Positions 9,148 through 17,308 of a DNA stretch of 64,000 nt are shown one piece after another. Position 1 is the stretch's first letter, and the number at the start of each line of letters is the position of its first letter. A program made the position numbers and the translations under genes. The stretch comes from Rhizobium johnstonii 3841 (lineage in GTDB: Bacteria; Pseudomonadota; Alphaproteobacteria; Rhizobiales; Rhizobiaceae). The stretch spans positions 1 through 64,000 of the forward strand of contig NC_008379.1 in NCBI RefSeq assembly GCF_000009265.1. The letters run 5' to 3'. The notes under the pieces were generated by a model that ran no database searches, was not told the origin of the DNA, and worked only from the letters and a program-made list of their open reading frames with translations.

Positions 9148-9828
9148 TCAGCCGACCTCAGTCCCGGTCAGCCGAGCGATCTGGAGCCGGTCGCGATAGG
9201 CGCCGACGCCCAGGCTTTCGACCAGGGTGCGAACAGCCTTTTGCTTCAGCTCCGACTCGACGTTGCCATCGAGTGTCACCTGGCCGTTCTTGACGGTTAC
9301 CTGGACCTTCTGGGGCGTTATCCCCAAATCCGACCTCAGGCGCGTTCGGACCGCCAGCCTGATCGATTCATCTTCTTTTGGCAGCGGCGGCGTCTGAGCA
9401 TCGATGATCAGCCCGAGAATGTCTCTGCGGCTGACAATCCCGACAAGGCGCCCGTCCTCGACGATAGGCAGCCGCTTGATCCGGTGCGCCTGGAGGCTTT
9501 CGGCGATATCCGACACCTCGCTGTCGGGGCTCGCCACGATCACATCTTGAGACATGACATCGGCGACACACCAGCCATTGCTGGAAATATATCGCTCAAG
9601 ATCGATCTCGGATATGATTTCGGGTGCGCGGGCAGCGCGGGGAGCGAACCGGATCTCTCTCCGCAACAGCAGATCGCCCTCCGTAAGCAATCCGCAGACG
9701 CGGCCTTCGTCGTCAATGACAGGAAGGCCGCTGACGTTGTTTTGCATCATGACAGCGACGGCGTGGCGTATACCGACCGCTGGACCGATCGACACCACGT
9801 TAGTGGTCATTATGTCCTTCGCCTGCAT
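9148..9828 (-). CDS. CBS-domain pair plus BON domain protein
   Basis: The 226-residue protein starts at MQAKDIMTTNVVSI, chosen because GAGGCAGGACA precedes this ATG; an upstream in-frame start adds 26 unlikely residues. CBS1 and CBS2 (VIDDEGRVCGLLTEGDLL; VEDGRLVGIVSRRDILG) usually bind adenosyl ligands. The C-terminal BON domain (VQVTVKNGQVTLDGNVES) is thought to bind membrane lipids or surfaces. Probably a regulatory or stress protein; the target is unknown. A FixK-like box lies 65 bp upstream. A frameshifted paralog lies at 29.6-30.3 kb. Confidence 0.85.
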   Translation of the reverse strand: MQAKDIMTTNVVSIGPAVGIRHAVAVMMQNNVSGLPVIDDEGRVCGLLTEGDLLLRREIRFAPRAARAPEIISEIDLERYISSNGWCVADVMSQDVIVASPDSEVSDIAESLQAHRIKRLPIVEDGRLVGIVSRRDILGLIIDAQTPPLPKEDESIRLAVRTRLRSDLGITPQKVQVTVKNGQVTLDGNVESELKQKAVRTLVESLGVGAYRDRLQIARLTGTEVG

Positions 9829-9892
9829 TGTCCTGCCTCGTTCATAGGAATTGTTACTGCGACGACGATAGGACGACCGCGTCGAGCCGCCA

Positions 9893-9906
9893 TTGATCTC
9901 CGTCAA
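9893..9906 (-). promoter_or_regulatory. FNR/FixK box upstream of the CBS-BON gene
   Basis: On the minus strand TTGACGGAGATCAA fits TTGAC-N4-ATCAA, 65 bp before the ATG at 9828. It overlaps the stop codon of the ccmF remnant. Confidence 0.65.
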
Positions 9907-10100
9907 ATAGTGCGATCTCTGTGAAGCAACTCGCTCAGCTTCGCCTGCTCATCCGCTGTCAGCTTGCTGCCAGTCGGCTTGCTCGCCACATCCATCATCG
10001 CCTGGTCGCGCCTGCGCGCGCCGGTCACCGGTACGATGGAGTGGATGATCGATGTCACGAGCGCCGGCACCAGCGCATAATGGCCGATCTCGATGATCAT
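9903..10100 (-). pseudogene. ccmF (cycK) N-terminus fused to a ccmH (cycL)-like tail
   Basis: The ATG at 10100 overlaps the ccmE stop (ATGA), exactly as in cycJ-cycK operons. [19 protein letters not shown] and VVP-type residues match the start of CcmF, normally over 600 residues. After about 35 residues the sequence changes to KLTADEQAKLSELLHR, which resembles the C-terminus of CcmH/CycL, and stops. An internal deletion removing most of cycK and cycL is the simplest explanation. The ccmH assignment of the tail is less certain than the ccmF start. Confidence 0.6.
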
Positions 10101-10558
10101 GGCGTCGCCTTTGCCTCCTGGCCCTCCTTCCATAGCCCCTGGGCTTTGAGCCTGTCGGCCACATCCTTCGGCAAGTAGGTCTCGTCATGCTTGGCAAGCA
10201 CGGTATCGGCGATGAAGACGTTGGTGCCTGTGGCAAACATGCCCTCGGTGACGACGCCTTGCCCTTCGCGGAAGAGATCGGGCAGGATGCCGGTATATTT
10301 GACCACTACGGCATTGGCGCTGCCGTCGGTGACGGCAAATTCCACCGTCGAACCGGTGTCGCGCACGACGCTGCCCTCGCCAACCAGGCCGCCGAGGCGA
10401 ATGCGGGTTTCCGGCGCTACCGGCGTCTTAGCCAGATCGGCCGGCATGTAGAAATAGGCGACCGACTGGCTGAAGGCGAACATCACCAACAGCACGGCGG
10501 CTGCAATGAAGCCCATGCCGCCTGCGATCACCACCAGGCGCTTCTGCTTGCGTGTCAT
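10097..10558 (-). CDS. ccmE: CcmE/CycJ heme chaperone
   Basis: The 153-residue periplasmic heme chaperone of cytochrome c maturation. It has an N-terminal membrane anchor (about 8-32), the beta-barrel core, and the heme-binding histidine in [11 protein letters not shown] near the C-terminus. All family features are intact. It is flanked by remnants: the cycH tail overlaps its start and a truncated cycK overlaps its stop. It looks like the only undamaged gene of a former cycHJKL copy. The fixO and fixP cytochromes need such a pathway, so the main ccm set is presumably elsewhere. Confidence 0.9.
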   Translation of the reverse strand: MTRKQKRLVVIAGGMGFIAAAVLLVMFAFSQSVAYFYMPADLAKTPVAPETRIRLGGLVGEGSVVRDTGSTVEFAVTDGSANAVVVKYTGILPDLFREGQGVVTEGMFATGTNVFIADTVLAKHDETYLPKDVADRLKAQGLWKEGQEAKATP

Positions 10559-10626
10559 TGCGTCGGTCCCTCCGTCGCGATACCGAGTTCTCTGGCAAGT
10601 GCCCGCAATTGCCAGCCGTGTTCGCT
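10555..10626 (-). pseudogene. C-terminal remnant of CycH/CcmI
   Basis: The frame overlapping the ccmE start (TGA/ATG overlap) ends in [21 protein letters not shown], which suits the C-terminus of CycH, the gene normally preceding cycJ. Only about 24 residues remain before the sequence changes. The Crp/Fnr gene ends 68 bp further on. Assigned mainly from operon order. Confidence 0.4.
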
Positions 10627-10693
10627 ACCGGCTGGGGGATCGGCACATTCACGCTGGTCAATTACGACACTTTGCCGATCCCGTTTTGTTGGT

Positions 10694-11365
10694 TCAGCAT
10701 GCCTCCCGCAGCAGGTCGACGCTATCGACGAGGACGACCTTGCCTCTGACTTCGACCCCCGACGGGGCGAGCGCCGCAAACGCGCGGGAAAGGGCTTCCG
10801 GCGCCAGTCCCAGTTTGCCGGCCAGGATTCTCTTCCGGTAAGGAAGGCGGAACGTGACCCGCGAGGTGATCGTCGAGGCGGGGCAGCGGCTCACAAGGTA
10901 GTTTGCCACCCGTTGCGCGGCTGTGAGCAATCGGTCTCCCGCAATACAATCCAACGCACCGAGCAGGTGCCTGACCATGATGCGCATGACATTCCGGTGT
11001 ACGACCGGATGTTGGTCGGCGAATGCCTGCAAGTCCGCAAGCGCGAACAGCGCGACCTCGGCCCCGTCGGCGGACCGCGCGCTATAAGCGTAGGAGCCGC
11101 CCCCCGAGAGGAGATATTCCCCAAAGGTGTCGCCCGGCTCGCACACGCAGATATCCGCCTCGCGCCCGGTGGATTCCGATTTTGAAAGTCGGACAAACCC
11201 GTTCATGACGCAGTAGACGAACGACGCCTTCTGGCCCTCGGCTACGATCTTCTCGTCAGCAGCGAAGCTTCGAAGCTCAGCCGTTGCGGTGAATTGCTCC
11301 ACAGTCGCCTGATCCAAACCAGCGAACAGCTCAGACTGCAGAAGCACAGAATTTTTCGCAAGCAT
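10694..11365 (-). CDS. Crp/Fnr-family regulator behind fixGHIS
   Basis: The 223-residue protein has an N-terminal cyclic-nucleotide-type sensory fold (about 10-120) and a C-terminal helix-turn-helix. The start is MLAKNSVLLQ, preceded by AGGAAG; an upstream in-frame start would overlap fixS. It has no N-terminal cysteine cluster, so it is not an FNR iron-sulfur sensor. Its recognition helix (LAPEALSRAFAAL) differs from the FNR/FixK pattern TxETVSR, so it may read a different site. It follows fixS by 34 bp in the same direction and is probably cotranscribed with fixGHIS. Signal and targets are unknown. Confidence 0.85.
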   Translation of the reverse strand: MLAKNSVLLQSELFAGLDQATVEQFTATAELRSFAADEKIVAEGQKASFVYCVMNGFVRLSKSESTGREADICVCEPGDTFGEYLLSGGGSYAYSARSADGAEVALFALADLQAFADQHPVVHRNVMRIMVRHLLGALDCIAGDRLLTAAQRVANYLVSRCPASTITSRVTFRLPYRKRILAGKLGLAPEALSRAFAALAPSGVEVRGKVVLVDSVDLLREAC

Positions 11366-11399
11366 CCATCTTCCTTTCGTGTTTGGACCCAGTCTGTGG

Positions 11400-11558
11400 T
11401 TAGGGTTTTCGTTGATCGGTTTCGTCCTCGGCGAGGATTCGCCAGGCGGCGCCTTGAAGGTCGTCATACTGGCCGCTTTTCAGCGACCAAAGGAATGCCA
11501 GGAGTCCTATTCCTCCCATCAGCAGCGCGATCGGTATGAGATAGATCAACATGTTCAT
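11400..11558 (-). CDS. fixS: FixS, cbb3 oxidase maturation protein (CcoS)
   Basis: Translation from 11558 gives a 52-residue protein starting MNMLIYLIPIALLMGGIGLL with one membrane segment, then FLWSLKSGQYDDLQGAAWRI, the CcoS signature (W-x4-GQYDDL). It overlaps the fixI stop by four bases (ATGA). CcoS is needed for cofactor insertion into the cbb3 oxidase together with the FixI copper pump. Confidence 0.93.
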   Translation of the reverse strand: MNMLIYLIPIALLMGGIGLLAFLWSLKSGQYDDLQGAAWRILAEDETDQRKP

Positions 11559-13840
11559 GCGGCTTTGACCTCCGCACTCCTGCCGATCCCCCGTCGAATG
11601 TGCATATCCGGACGCTTGCCGAAGCCGTTCAAGCGCAGTGCGTTCGTCACGACGATGATCGATGATGTCGACATTGCCACCGCCGCTATCAGCGGCGTCG
11701 CCAATCCGGCGATGGCGATCGGCACCGCCAGAACGTTGTAACCAATGGCAAGAGCGAAGTTCTGCCGGATGAGGCTGGCGGATCGTCGCGCAACGGCGAT
11801 CGCTTCCGGAACAGCGTCAAGGCGATCGTTGAAGAAAACGAGGTCGGCCGCCTGTCTGCCGATATCGGAGGCCGTGGCCGGCGCCATCGAGACATGCGCC
11901 GCAGCAAGTGCCGGGGCGTCGTTGATCCCGTCGCCAACCATGAGCACGCGACGACCTTCGCCATTCAGCCTCTGGCATTCCTCGACCTTCTGCTTCGGCG
12001 TCAGAGAGCCCAAAGCCCTGTCGATACCCAGGGCATGCGCCGTATTGTCGACGACGGTCTGCCTGTCGCCCGACACGATCAGCGTTTCAAGGCCGGCTGC
12101 ATCGAGCCGGTCGATGGCCTCGCACGCACCCGGACGAAGCGTGTCATCGAAGAAGAAGCGGGCAAGATCGACGCCATTCTTCGACAGGACCACTTCCGAG
12201 AACGGACTGTCGGCGGTGCGGGGCACGAAGCTGGTTCCGCAGGCAAACGCCGCGTTGCCCAAGCGATAGATATCCGCTCCGTTCCTGGCTTCCAGTCCCC
12301 CGCCGGGGATTTCCGTGACCCTGTCGAAGGAGATGGGGGCAGTTTCGGTGTCCCGCACCAGAGCCCGAGAAAGAGGATGCCGTGAATGCGCTGCCAATCC
12401 ACGGGCGATTGCGGCGGCGCTCTCGTCCATGGCGTCCACTCTGACAAGGCGCGAACTGCCCATCGTCAAGGTGCCCGTCTTGTCAAAGGCCACGGTGTCG
12501 GTCTCGGCCAGTCTTTCGAGTGCTGAGCCGTCCTTCACCATGATGCCCTTCCGGAAAAGCTCCCCCGCGGCGACGACCTGGACCACGGGCACGGCAAGAC
12601 CCAATGCGCATGGGCAGGTGATGATCAGGACCGCTACGGCGACCAGCATGGCCTGTTTCCAGTCTCCGCCCAGGAAGCCCCAGGCAAGGAAGGAGACCAG
12701 CGCCAGCAGATGCACGACCGGCGAATAGAGTGTCGCAGCGCGATCGGCGATCCTGCGATAGCGAGCTCTTCCGCCCTCGGCGGCTTCCATGAGGCCGATG
12801 ATCTCCGAGAGAAGTGAATTCTTGGCAATTCTCGTCGCCCGCAACACGAGCGAGCCGGTCAGATTCATCGCCCCGGAACTCACTTCGCTGTCGCTGGCGA
12901 CGGCGACGGGGCTGCTCTCGCCGGTGACGATGGAGAGGTCCAGGTCGCTTTCTCCGCTGACGACTATGCCATCGACGGGAACCCGTTCGCCTGCGGCTAT
13001 CGAGATTTCATCCCCCGCCGCGATCTCTTCTACCGCAATGTAGCGTCGCGACCCGTCCGGATTGATCAGCAATGCTCCGCGCGGGGCCAGCCGTGCCAGT
13101 CCGTTGATCGCTGCCCGAGCCTTTTCCCGCATGATATGATCGAGGGTTCTGCCGATCAGCAGGAAGAAGAGCAGCGAGACCGAAGCGTCGAACCACGCAT
13201 GCTCGCCGTGATGGACGGTCTCCCACAATGAAACGGCATAGGAGAGCGACACGGCGAGCGAGATCGGAACGTCCATGTTGGTGCGCCCGTGCCGCAGCGC
13301 ATTCCAGGCCGATTTGAAGAAGAAGCGCCCCGCATAAACCAGCGCGGGCGCTGCTATCATCGCCGAGATCCAATGAAACATGTCGCGCGTCGCGGCATCT
13401 GCGCCCGACCAGACCGATACCGAGAGCAACATAATGTTGGCAGCCGCAAAACCGGAAACGCCGATCGCGAGGAGAAGCTGATTTCTGGTCTTGTCGTTCT
13501 CGGGAGCTGAGGGGGTGAAGAGATGCGCGCGATATCCGGCCGAGTTGATCGCTGCGAGGATCTTGGACGGATCGGTTGCGCGCGCCTCGATTTCCTCCTG
13601 GTAGACGCAGGTGACCCTTCGAGCCGTGAGATTGACTCGCGCTGTCTTGACGAAGGGAAGCGTCAACAACGCCCTTTCGATGGTCGAAATGCAGCCGCCG
13701 CAGTGGACGTCGGAAACGCTCAGGTCCAACTGGCGCAATCCTTCGCCGAGCGGCTGGCTGGCAAGGCGGACCTCTTCGGCACTGAATGATGTCGTGCTGA
13801 GGGCAAGCACGCTTTCCGCGTCCATGGTACAGCAGGTCAT
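11555..13840 (-). CDS. fixI: FixI, copper-transporting P1B-type ATPase (CcoI)
   Basis: The 761-residue copper ATPase supplies CuB to the cbb3 oxidase. An N-terminal heavy-metal domain carries HCGGC (46-50). Later come the TCPCALGLAVP membrane motif, the phosphorylation motif AFDKTGTLTMG, the HP motif (SRHPLSRALV) and GDGINDAPALA. Eight membrane segments are expected. It overlaps fixH and fixS by four bases on each side (ATGA), indicating translational coupling within fixGHIS. No damage seen. Confidence 0.95.
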   Translation of the reverse strand: MTCCTMDAESVLALSTTSFSAEEVRLASQPLGEGLRQLDLSVSDVHCGGCISTIERALLTLPFVKTARVNLTARRVTCVYQEEIEARATDPSKILAAINSAGYRAHLFTPSAPENDKTRNQLLLAIGVSGFAAANIMLLSVSVWSGADAATRDMFHWISAMIAAPALVYAGRFFFKSAWNALRHGRTNMDVPISLAVSLSYAVSLWETVHHGEHAWFDASVSLLFFLLIGRTLDHIMREKARAAINGLARLAPRGALLINPDGSRRYIAVEEIAAGDEISIAAGERVPVDGIVVSGESDLDLSIVTGESSPVAVASDSEVSSGAMNLTGSLVLRATRIAKNSLLSEIIGLMEAAEGGRARYRRIADRAATLYSPVVHLLALVSFLAWGFLGGDWKQAMLVAVAVLIITCPCALGLAVPVVQVVAAGELFRKGIMVKDGSALERLAETDTVAFDKTGTLTMGSSRLVRVDAMDESAAAIARGLAAHSRHPLSRALVRDTETAPISFDRVTEIPGGGLEARNGADIYRLGNAAFACGTSFVPRTADSPFSEVVLSKNGVDLARFFFDDTLRPGACEAIDRLDAAGLETLIVSGDRQTVVDNTAHALGIDRALGSLTPKQKVEECQRLNGEGRRVLMVGDGINDAPALAAAHVSMAPATASDIGRQAADLVFFNDRLDAVPEAIAVARRSASLIRQNFALAIGYNVLAVPIAIAGLATPLIAAVAMSTSSIIVVTNALRLNGFGKRPDMHIRRGIGRSAEVKAA

Positions 13841-14322
13841 TGGCCTAACTCCGCGGTATCGATGCGTCTTGCCTCATGCATGACGACCACGCCGTTGTTT
13901 CGCGAGATGGCCTCGACGATCCAGTCACCTTCGGCTAGATCATGTTCCGCTTCGAACCGCCCCGCGGCTGCCTTCTTGAGCGTAAGGAGGAAGTCCTCGT
14001 GGTCTCCGACGGGCCGTTTGAAATTCAGAACGACGTCGTCGACGATCGCAGGCGATCCGCTCTTGTCGTGAATGTCGTAGCGGATCTCGTGCCCCTTTAT
14101 GGAGAGGTTGCCCTCGATGCCGGAAGCGGCCATTGCCTTCATCGCCGCCGCTTTGCGGTTGAACTCCTGACTGGCGACATAGGTGTTTTTCACGACCAGA
14201 CCGCTCCAGCTGGAGGAGGCATAGAAGGCCATGGTGACGTTCACCGCGATCACCACGCCAAAGAATGCCGAGGTCGCAAGCAGCATGTGCAGGCCTGTAA
14301 AACCTTGAGCGGAGGTCTTCAT
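13837..14322 (-). CDS. fixH: FixH, cbb3 oxidase assembly protein
   Basis: A 161-residue FixH-family protein. One N-terminal membrane segment (GLHMLLATSAFFGVVIAVNV) is followed by SGLVVKNTYVASQEFNRK, the conserved FixH motif, and a periplasmic beta-rich domain. It is needed for stable assembly of the cbb3 oxidase or its copper supply. It overlaps fixG and fixI by four bases. Confidence 0.94.
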   Translation of the reverse strand: MKTSAQGFTGLHMLLATSAFFGVVIAVNVTMAFYASSSWSGLVVKNTYVASQEFNRKAAAMKAMAASGIEGNLSIKGHEIRYDIHDKSGSPAIVDDVVLNFKRPVGDHEDFLLTLKKAAAGRFEAEHDLAEGDWIVEAISRNNGVVVMHEARRIDTAELGQ

Positions 14323-15887
14323 TTGATGTCTCCCGGTGCATTGAACGCCGCGCGGTAGGTTGCCCGATCGGCATGATCGGTATCTTCGATAACGAACAGA
14401 AATTCATTGATCGCGGCTCCGGTAGGCTTGCGTGTAACGAAGACCTTGAGCGTCGTGGCCGCGTCGGGTTCGGCATGGACTGTAAAGCTGCGAGCGTCAT
14501 CCTTGCCGAACTCGGGGATGCGCATCGTCGCCCCCTCCAGCCCGACCAGGCTTATGTTCACATCCCTCGGCGTCGGCACCATGTTCAGGACACGAAGCGT
14601 GTAGCCATTCCGCAGAGAGCCGTCGCTTTCCAGAACATATTGGGGGTTTCGGTCGTGAACGACGTTGAGTTCAAGGCGCTCCCGAAAGGCGAGATGGACG
14701 AGCATGGCCACGCCGACCGACGCCCAGGCGACTGCGTAAAACACGGTTCTCGGACGAAAGATGATACGCCAGTTGAAGTGCCGGATCGCCGGAACGAGGG
14801 TCCCATCCTCGTTTCGAACCCTGGACGGCTGGACGGCCGTTCGTCCTTCATCCGTGGCAAGCGACATGTTGCTCGAGTATTCGCTCAGCGTGGCGTAGGC
14901 AATCAGGCCGCGGGGCTTTCCGAGCTTGTCCATGACACCGTCGCAGGCGTCGATGCAGAGCGCGCATGTGATGCACTCCATCTGCTGTCCGTCGCGAATG
15001 TCGATTCCCATCGGACACACCGCCACGCAGGCATTGCAATCCACGCAATCCCCGACCGGCAGGCCCTTGACTTGAGCCTTCTTGGCGTGACGCGACCGTT
15101 GCTCGCCCCGCCAGTCATTGTAGGTGACGACGAGAGAATTTTCGTCGAGCATTGCGCCCTGGATGCGTGGCCACGGACACATGTAAGTACACACCTGCTC
15201 GCGCATGAGACCGCCGAGCACATACGTCGTTGCGGTAAGGATGGCGACCGTGGTGTAGGCGGCTGCAGGCGCGCGGCCGGTGAACAGCGAAACAAGCAGG
15301 CTCGGCGCGTCGGCAAAATAAAAGATCCACGCTCCGCCCGTGACGACGCCGATCAGGAGCCAGATCGAATGTTTGACGACACGCTTCCTGACCTTGGCAA
15401 AGCTCAAGGGACCAGCATCTAGCTTCATTCGCGCGTTTCGATCGCCTTCGATCGCACGTTCGACGACGAGAAAAAGATCGACCCAGACGGTCTGCGGACA
15501 AGCGTAGCCGCACCATGCGCGGCCAACCGCGGAAGTGACGAGAAACAGGCCGAACCCCGCCATGACGAGCAGACCCGCTACATAATAAAATTCCTGAGGC
15601 CAGATTTCGATGAAGAAAAAGAAGAAGCGCCGTGAGGAAAGGTCGATGAGGATTGCCTGGTCAGGCGCGTAAGGACCGCGATCCCAGCGAATCCATGGCG
15701 CGAGATAGTAGATGCCGAGCGTAATCAGCATGACGATCCACTTGAACCGACGGAATCGTCCCTCCGCACGCTTCGGAAAAACCTTCTTCCGCGGTGCGTA
15801 GAGAGGCTGCCGGTTGCGACGGGCATTGACCGGCTCGACATTGAGCCGCTCGATGTTATCGGGATCTGGTGCAGTGTAGAGGTTCAT
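14319..15887 (-). CDS. fixG: FixG (CcoG), membrane iron-sulfur protein
   Basis: The 522-residue protein has about five membrane segments, a CGYACPQTVW motif and two 4Fe-4S clusters (CVDCNACVAVCPMGID and CITCALCIDACDG), then a C-terminal immunoglobulin-like domain. CcoG reduces Cu(II) for cbb3 oxidase assembly. It is the first gene of fixGHIS. A perfect anaerobox lies 53-66 bp before the start. Confidence 0.95.
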   Translation of the reverse strand: MNLYTAPDPDNIERLNVEPVNARRNRQPLYAPRKKVFPKRAEGRFRRFKWIVMLITLGIYYLAPWIRWDRGPYAPDQAILIDLSSRRFFFFFIEIWPQEFYYVAGLLVMAGFGLFLVTSAVGRAWCGYACPQTVWVDLFLVVERAIEGDRNARMKLDAGPLSFAKVRKRVVKHSIWLLIGVVTGGAWIFYFADAPSLLVSLFTGRAPAAAYTTVAILTATTYVLGGLMREQVCTYMCPWPRIQGAMLDENSLVVTYNDWRGEQRSRHAKKAQVKGLPVGDCVDCNACVAVCPMGIDIRDGQQMECITCALCIDACDGVMDKLGKPRGLIAYATLSEYSSNMSLATDEGRTAVQPSRVRNEDGTLVPAIRHFNWRIIFRPRTVFYAVAWASVGVAMLVHLAFRERLELNVVHDRNPQYVLESDGSLRNGYTLRVLNMVPTPRDVNISLVGLEGATMRIPEFGKDDARSFTVHAEPDAATTLKVFVTRKPTGAAINEFLFVIEDTDHADRATYRAAFNAPGDIK

Positions 15888-15939
15888 GGGACCTATCCGA
15901 TTTCACCCGCCCTTGTCCCATCTGCCGCGCATCCGTTCC

Positions 15940-15953
15940 TTGATGCAGATCAA
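15940..15953 (-). promoter_or_regulatory. FNR/FixK anaerobox of fixGHIS
   Basis: TTGATGCAGATCAA, a perfect TTGAT-N4-ATCAA site, about 60 bp upstream of the fixG ATG. Confidence 0.88.
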
Positions 15954-16004
15954 GAAATGCCCAGATGCAATCTCGTCGGAAAGCGATCTTCCCTAAAAGG
16001 AACA

Positions 16005-16033
16005 GGCCACGCCCTGGACAGAAGGGCGCGGCC
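16005..16033 (+). terminator. GC-rich hairpin between the fixNOQP tail and fixG
   Basis: GGCCACGCCCT (16005-16015) pairs with AGGGCGCGGCC (16023-16033) around a 7-base loop with one mismatch. It lies downstream of the fixNOQP stop and could end that transcript or stabilise its 3' end. There is no T-run, so Rho-independent termination is doubtful. Confidence 0.45.
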
Positions 16034-16111
16034 TGCAGGAGCCGCCGAGGAGAGGCACGGCTGGCACATCCTCGACGAGCTAAGGACTAACGGCCCGTCT
16101 GCTTGTGGTCC

Positions 16112-16125
16112 TTGACACCGGTCAA
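16112..16125 (-). promoter_or_regulatory. FNR-type palindrome at the end of the fixNOQP operon
   Basis: TTGACACCGGTCAA is a perfect palindrome fitting TTGA-N6-TCAA. It overlaps the stop codon of the 49-residue ORF and lies 225 bp upstream of fixG, in tandem with the stronger box at 15940-15953. It may be a secondary fixG site or chance. Confidence 0.4.
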
Positions 16126-16271
16126 ACTAAGATCGAATTGGCGATCTTTGGCGGAACGTCCTGCTCGGGTGATGGGGGCATCGTCTTAGCGCGTTCCGAT
16201 ATGCGCGATCGGATGGCGGTGCGTGATGTGCCGTAGAGGCCGAGGATCGGATTGTGGTCATGATCTGCCAT
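16122..16271 (-). CDS. Small conserved-looking protein downstream of fixP
   Basis: A 49-residue protein, MADHDHNPILGLYGTSRTAI followed by a basic stretch and a proline-rich tail. It begins 11 bp after the fixP stop with a strong GAGGGGAA ribosome site 6 bases before the ATG. Hydrophilic, with no signal peptide or membrane segment. It would be the fifth gene of a fixNOQP transcript. I do not recognise the family. The tight coupling and strong start support a real gene. Confidence 0.65.
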   Translation of the reverse strand: MADHDHNPILGLYGTSRTAIRSRISERAKTMPPSPEQDVPPKIANSILV

Positions 16272-16282
16272 GGCTTTTCCCC

Positions 16283-17146
16283 TCACGTCCCGCCGCCAAG
16301 CGAATGCACGAAAATGGTAAGTTCCTTGACCGTCGTATCGCCGAGACGCCCTGCCCAGGCAGGCATGACGCCATGCTTGGGAGCGGCCACCTGACGGATG
16401 ATCGCATCCTCGCCGCGTGCCTTCAGCCAGATCGCATCGGCGAGATCCGGCGCGCCCATTTCGGCTTTTCCTTTGGCGTCGTCGCCGTGACATGCGGCAC
16501 AGTTATCGACGAAGACCTGTTTTCCGGCCTCTGCGAGACCGGGGTCCGACGGTGTATTGGTCAGTCCCCAGACGTAAGCCGCGACCTGCCTTGTCTGGAG
16601 GGGATCCAGAACATCGGCAAAGGGCGGCATCTCGGAAGCATGAGTGTCCGTATCCCCGTCGAAGCGAATCCCATGCGCGATCGTCGCCTCGATGGCATCC
16701 AGGTCTCCGCCCCACAGCCAATCGTCGTCGTTGAGGTTCGGAAATCCCGGGCCGCCGCTTGCTCCCGAGCCATGGCATGTCGCGCAGTTCACCTTGAATG
16801 CAGATGCGCCGCCGGCGACCGCAAATTCGCGAAGGGCAGAATCGGAATCGATCTCGTGCACCGTCTTGGCGGCGATCAGATCATGAAGCGTCGTCTGCGA
16901 TGCCTTGGCCTGATCCAGGTTCTGCTGCAGCTCGGCGCGGCTGGAAAAGCCCAGCATGCCCTTCGTGGCGTCGGTCATCATCGGGATCGCCGGATACGCG
17001 ATTGCATAGCCCAAAGCCCAGACGATGGTGGCATAGAAGGTCCACACCCACCAGCGGGGCATCGGATTGTTGAGCTCGCGGATTCCGTCCCATTCATGTC
17101 CGGTCGTTTCGACGCCGCTAAATTCATCGATATGTTTTTCCGACAT
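16283..17146 (-). CDS. fixP: FixP, diheme cytochrome c subunit of cbb3 oxidase (CcoP)
   Basis: Starting at MSEKHIDEF (an earlier ATG at 17155 lies inside fixQ), the protein is 287 residues. It has an N-terminal membrane segment (about 34-56) and two cytochrome c domains with CATCH at 121-125 and CAACH at 216-220. It passes electrons to FixO and FixN in the high-affinity oxidase used under microaerobic and symbiotic conditions. The start is 1 bp after the fixQ stop. Confidence 0.96.
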   Translation of the reverse strand: MSEKHIDEFSGVETTGHEWDGIRELNNPMPRWWVWTFYATIVWALGYAIAYPAIPMMTDATKGMLGFSSRAELQQNLDQAKASQTTLHDLIAAKTVHEIDSDSALREFAVAGGASAFKVNCATCHGSGASGGPGFPNLNDDDWLWGGDLDAIEATIAHGIRFDGDTDTHASEMPPFADVLDPLQTRQVAAYVWGLTNTPSDPGLAEAGKQVFVDNCAACHGDDAKGKAEMGAPDLADAIWLKARGEDAIIRQVAAPKHGVMPAWAGRLGDTTVKELTIFVHSLGGGT

Positions 17147-17147
17147 C

Positions 17148-17300
17148 TCAATCATCCTTCAAGGGAATATCGGCGGCCTCTTTCGCCGTTTGCTTGCTGC
17201 CTGGGCGAAGGGTGAACACAACGACGCCGACAAAGAATGCCGCCATTGCCAGAAGGCCCCAGATGTCGGCGAAGTGTCTCATTGCAGTGTAGGTTTCCAT
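17148..17300 (-). CDS. fixQ: FixQ, small cbb3 oxidase subunit (CcoQ)
   Basis: A 50-residue protein, METYTAMRHFADIWGLLAMA then FFVGVVVFTLRPGSK, with one membrane segment and a polar tail. This is the usual CcoQ form. It stabilises the oxidase core with FixP. It lies 8 bp after fixO and 1 bp before fixP. Confidence 0.94.
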   Translation of the reverse strand: METYTAMRHFADIWGLLAMAAFFVGVVVFTLRPGSKQTAKEAADIPLKDD

Positions 17301-17308
17301 AGATCACC

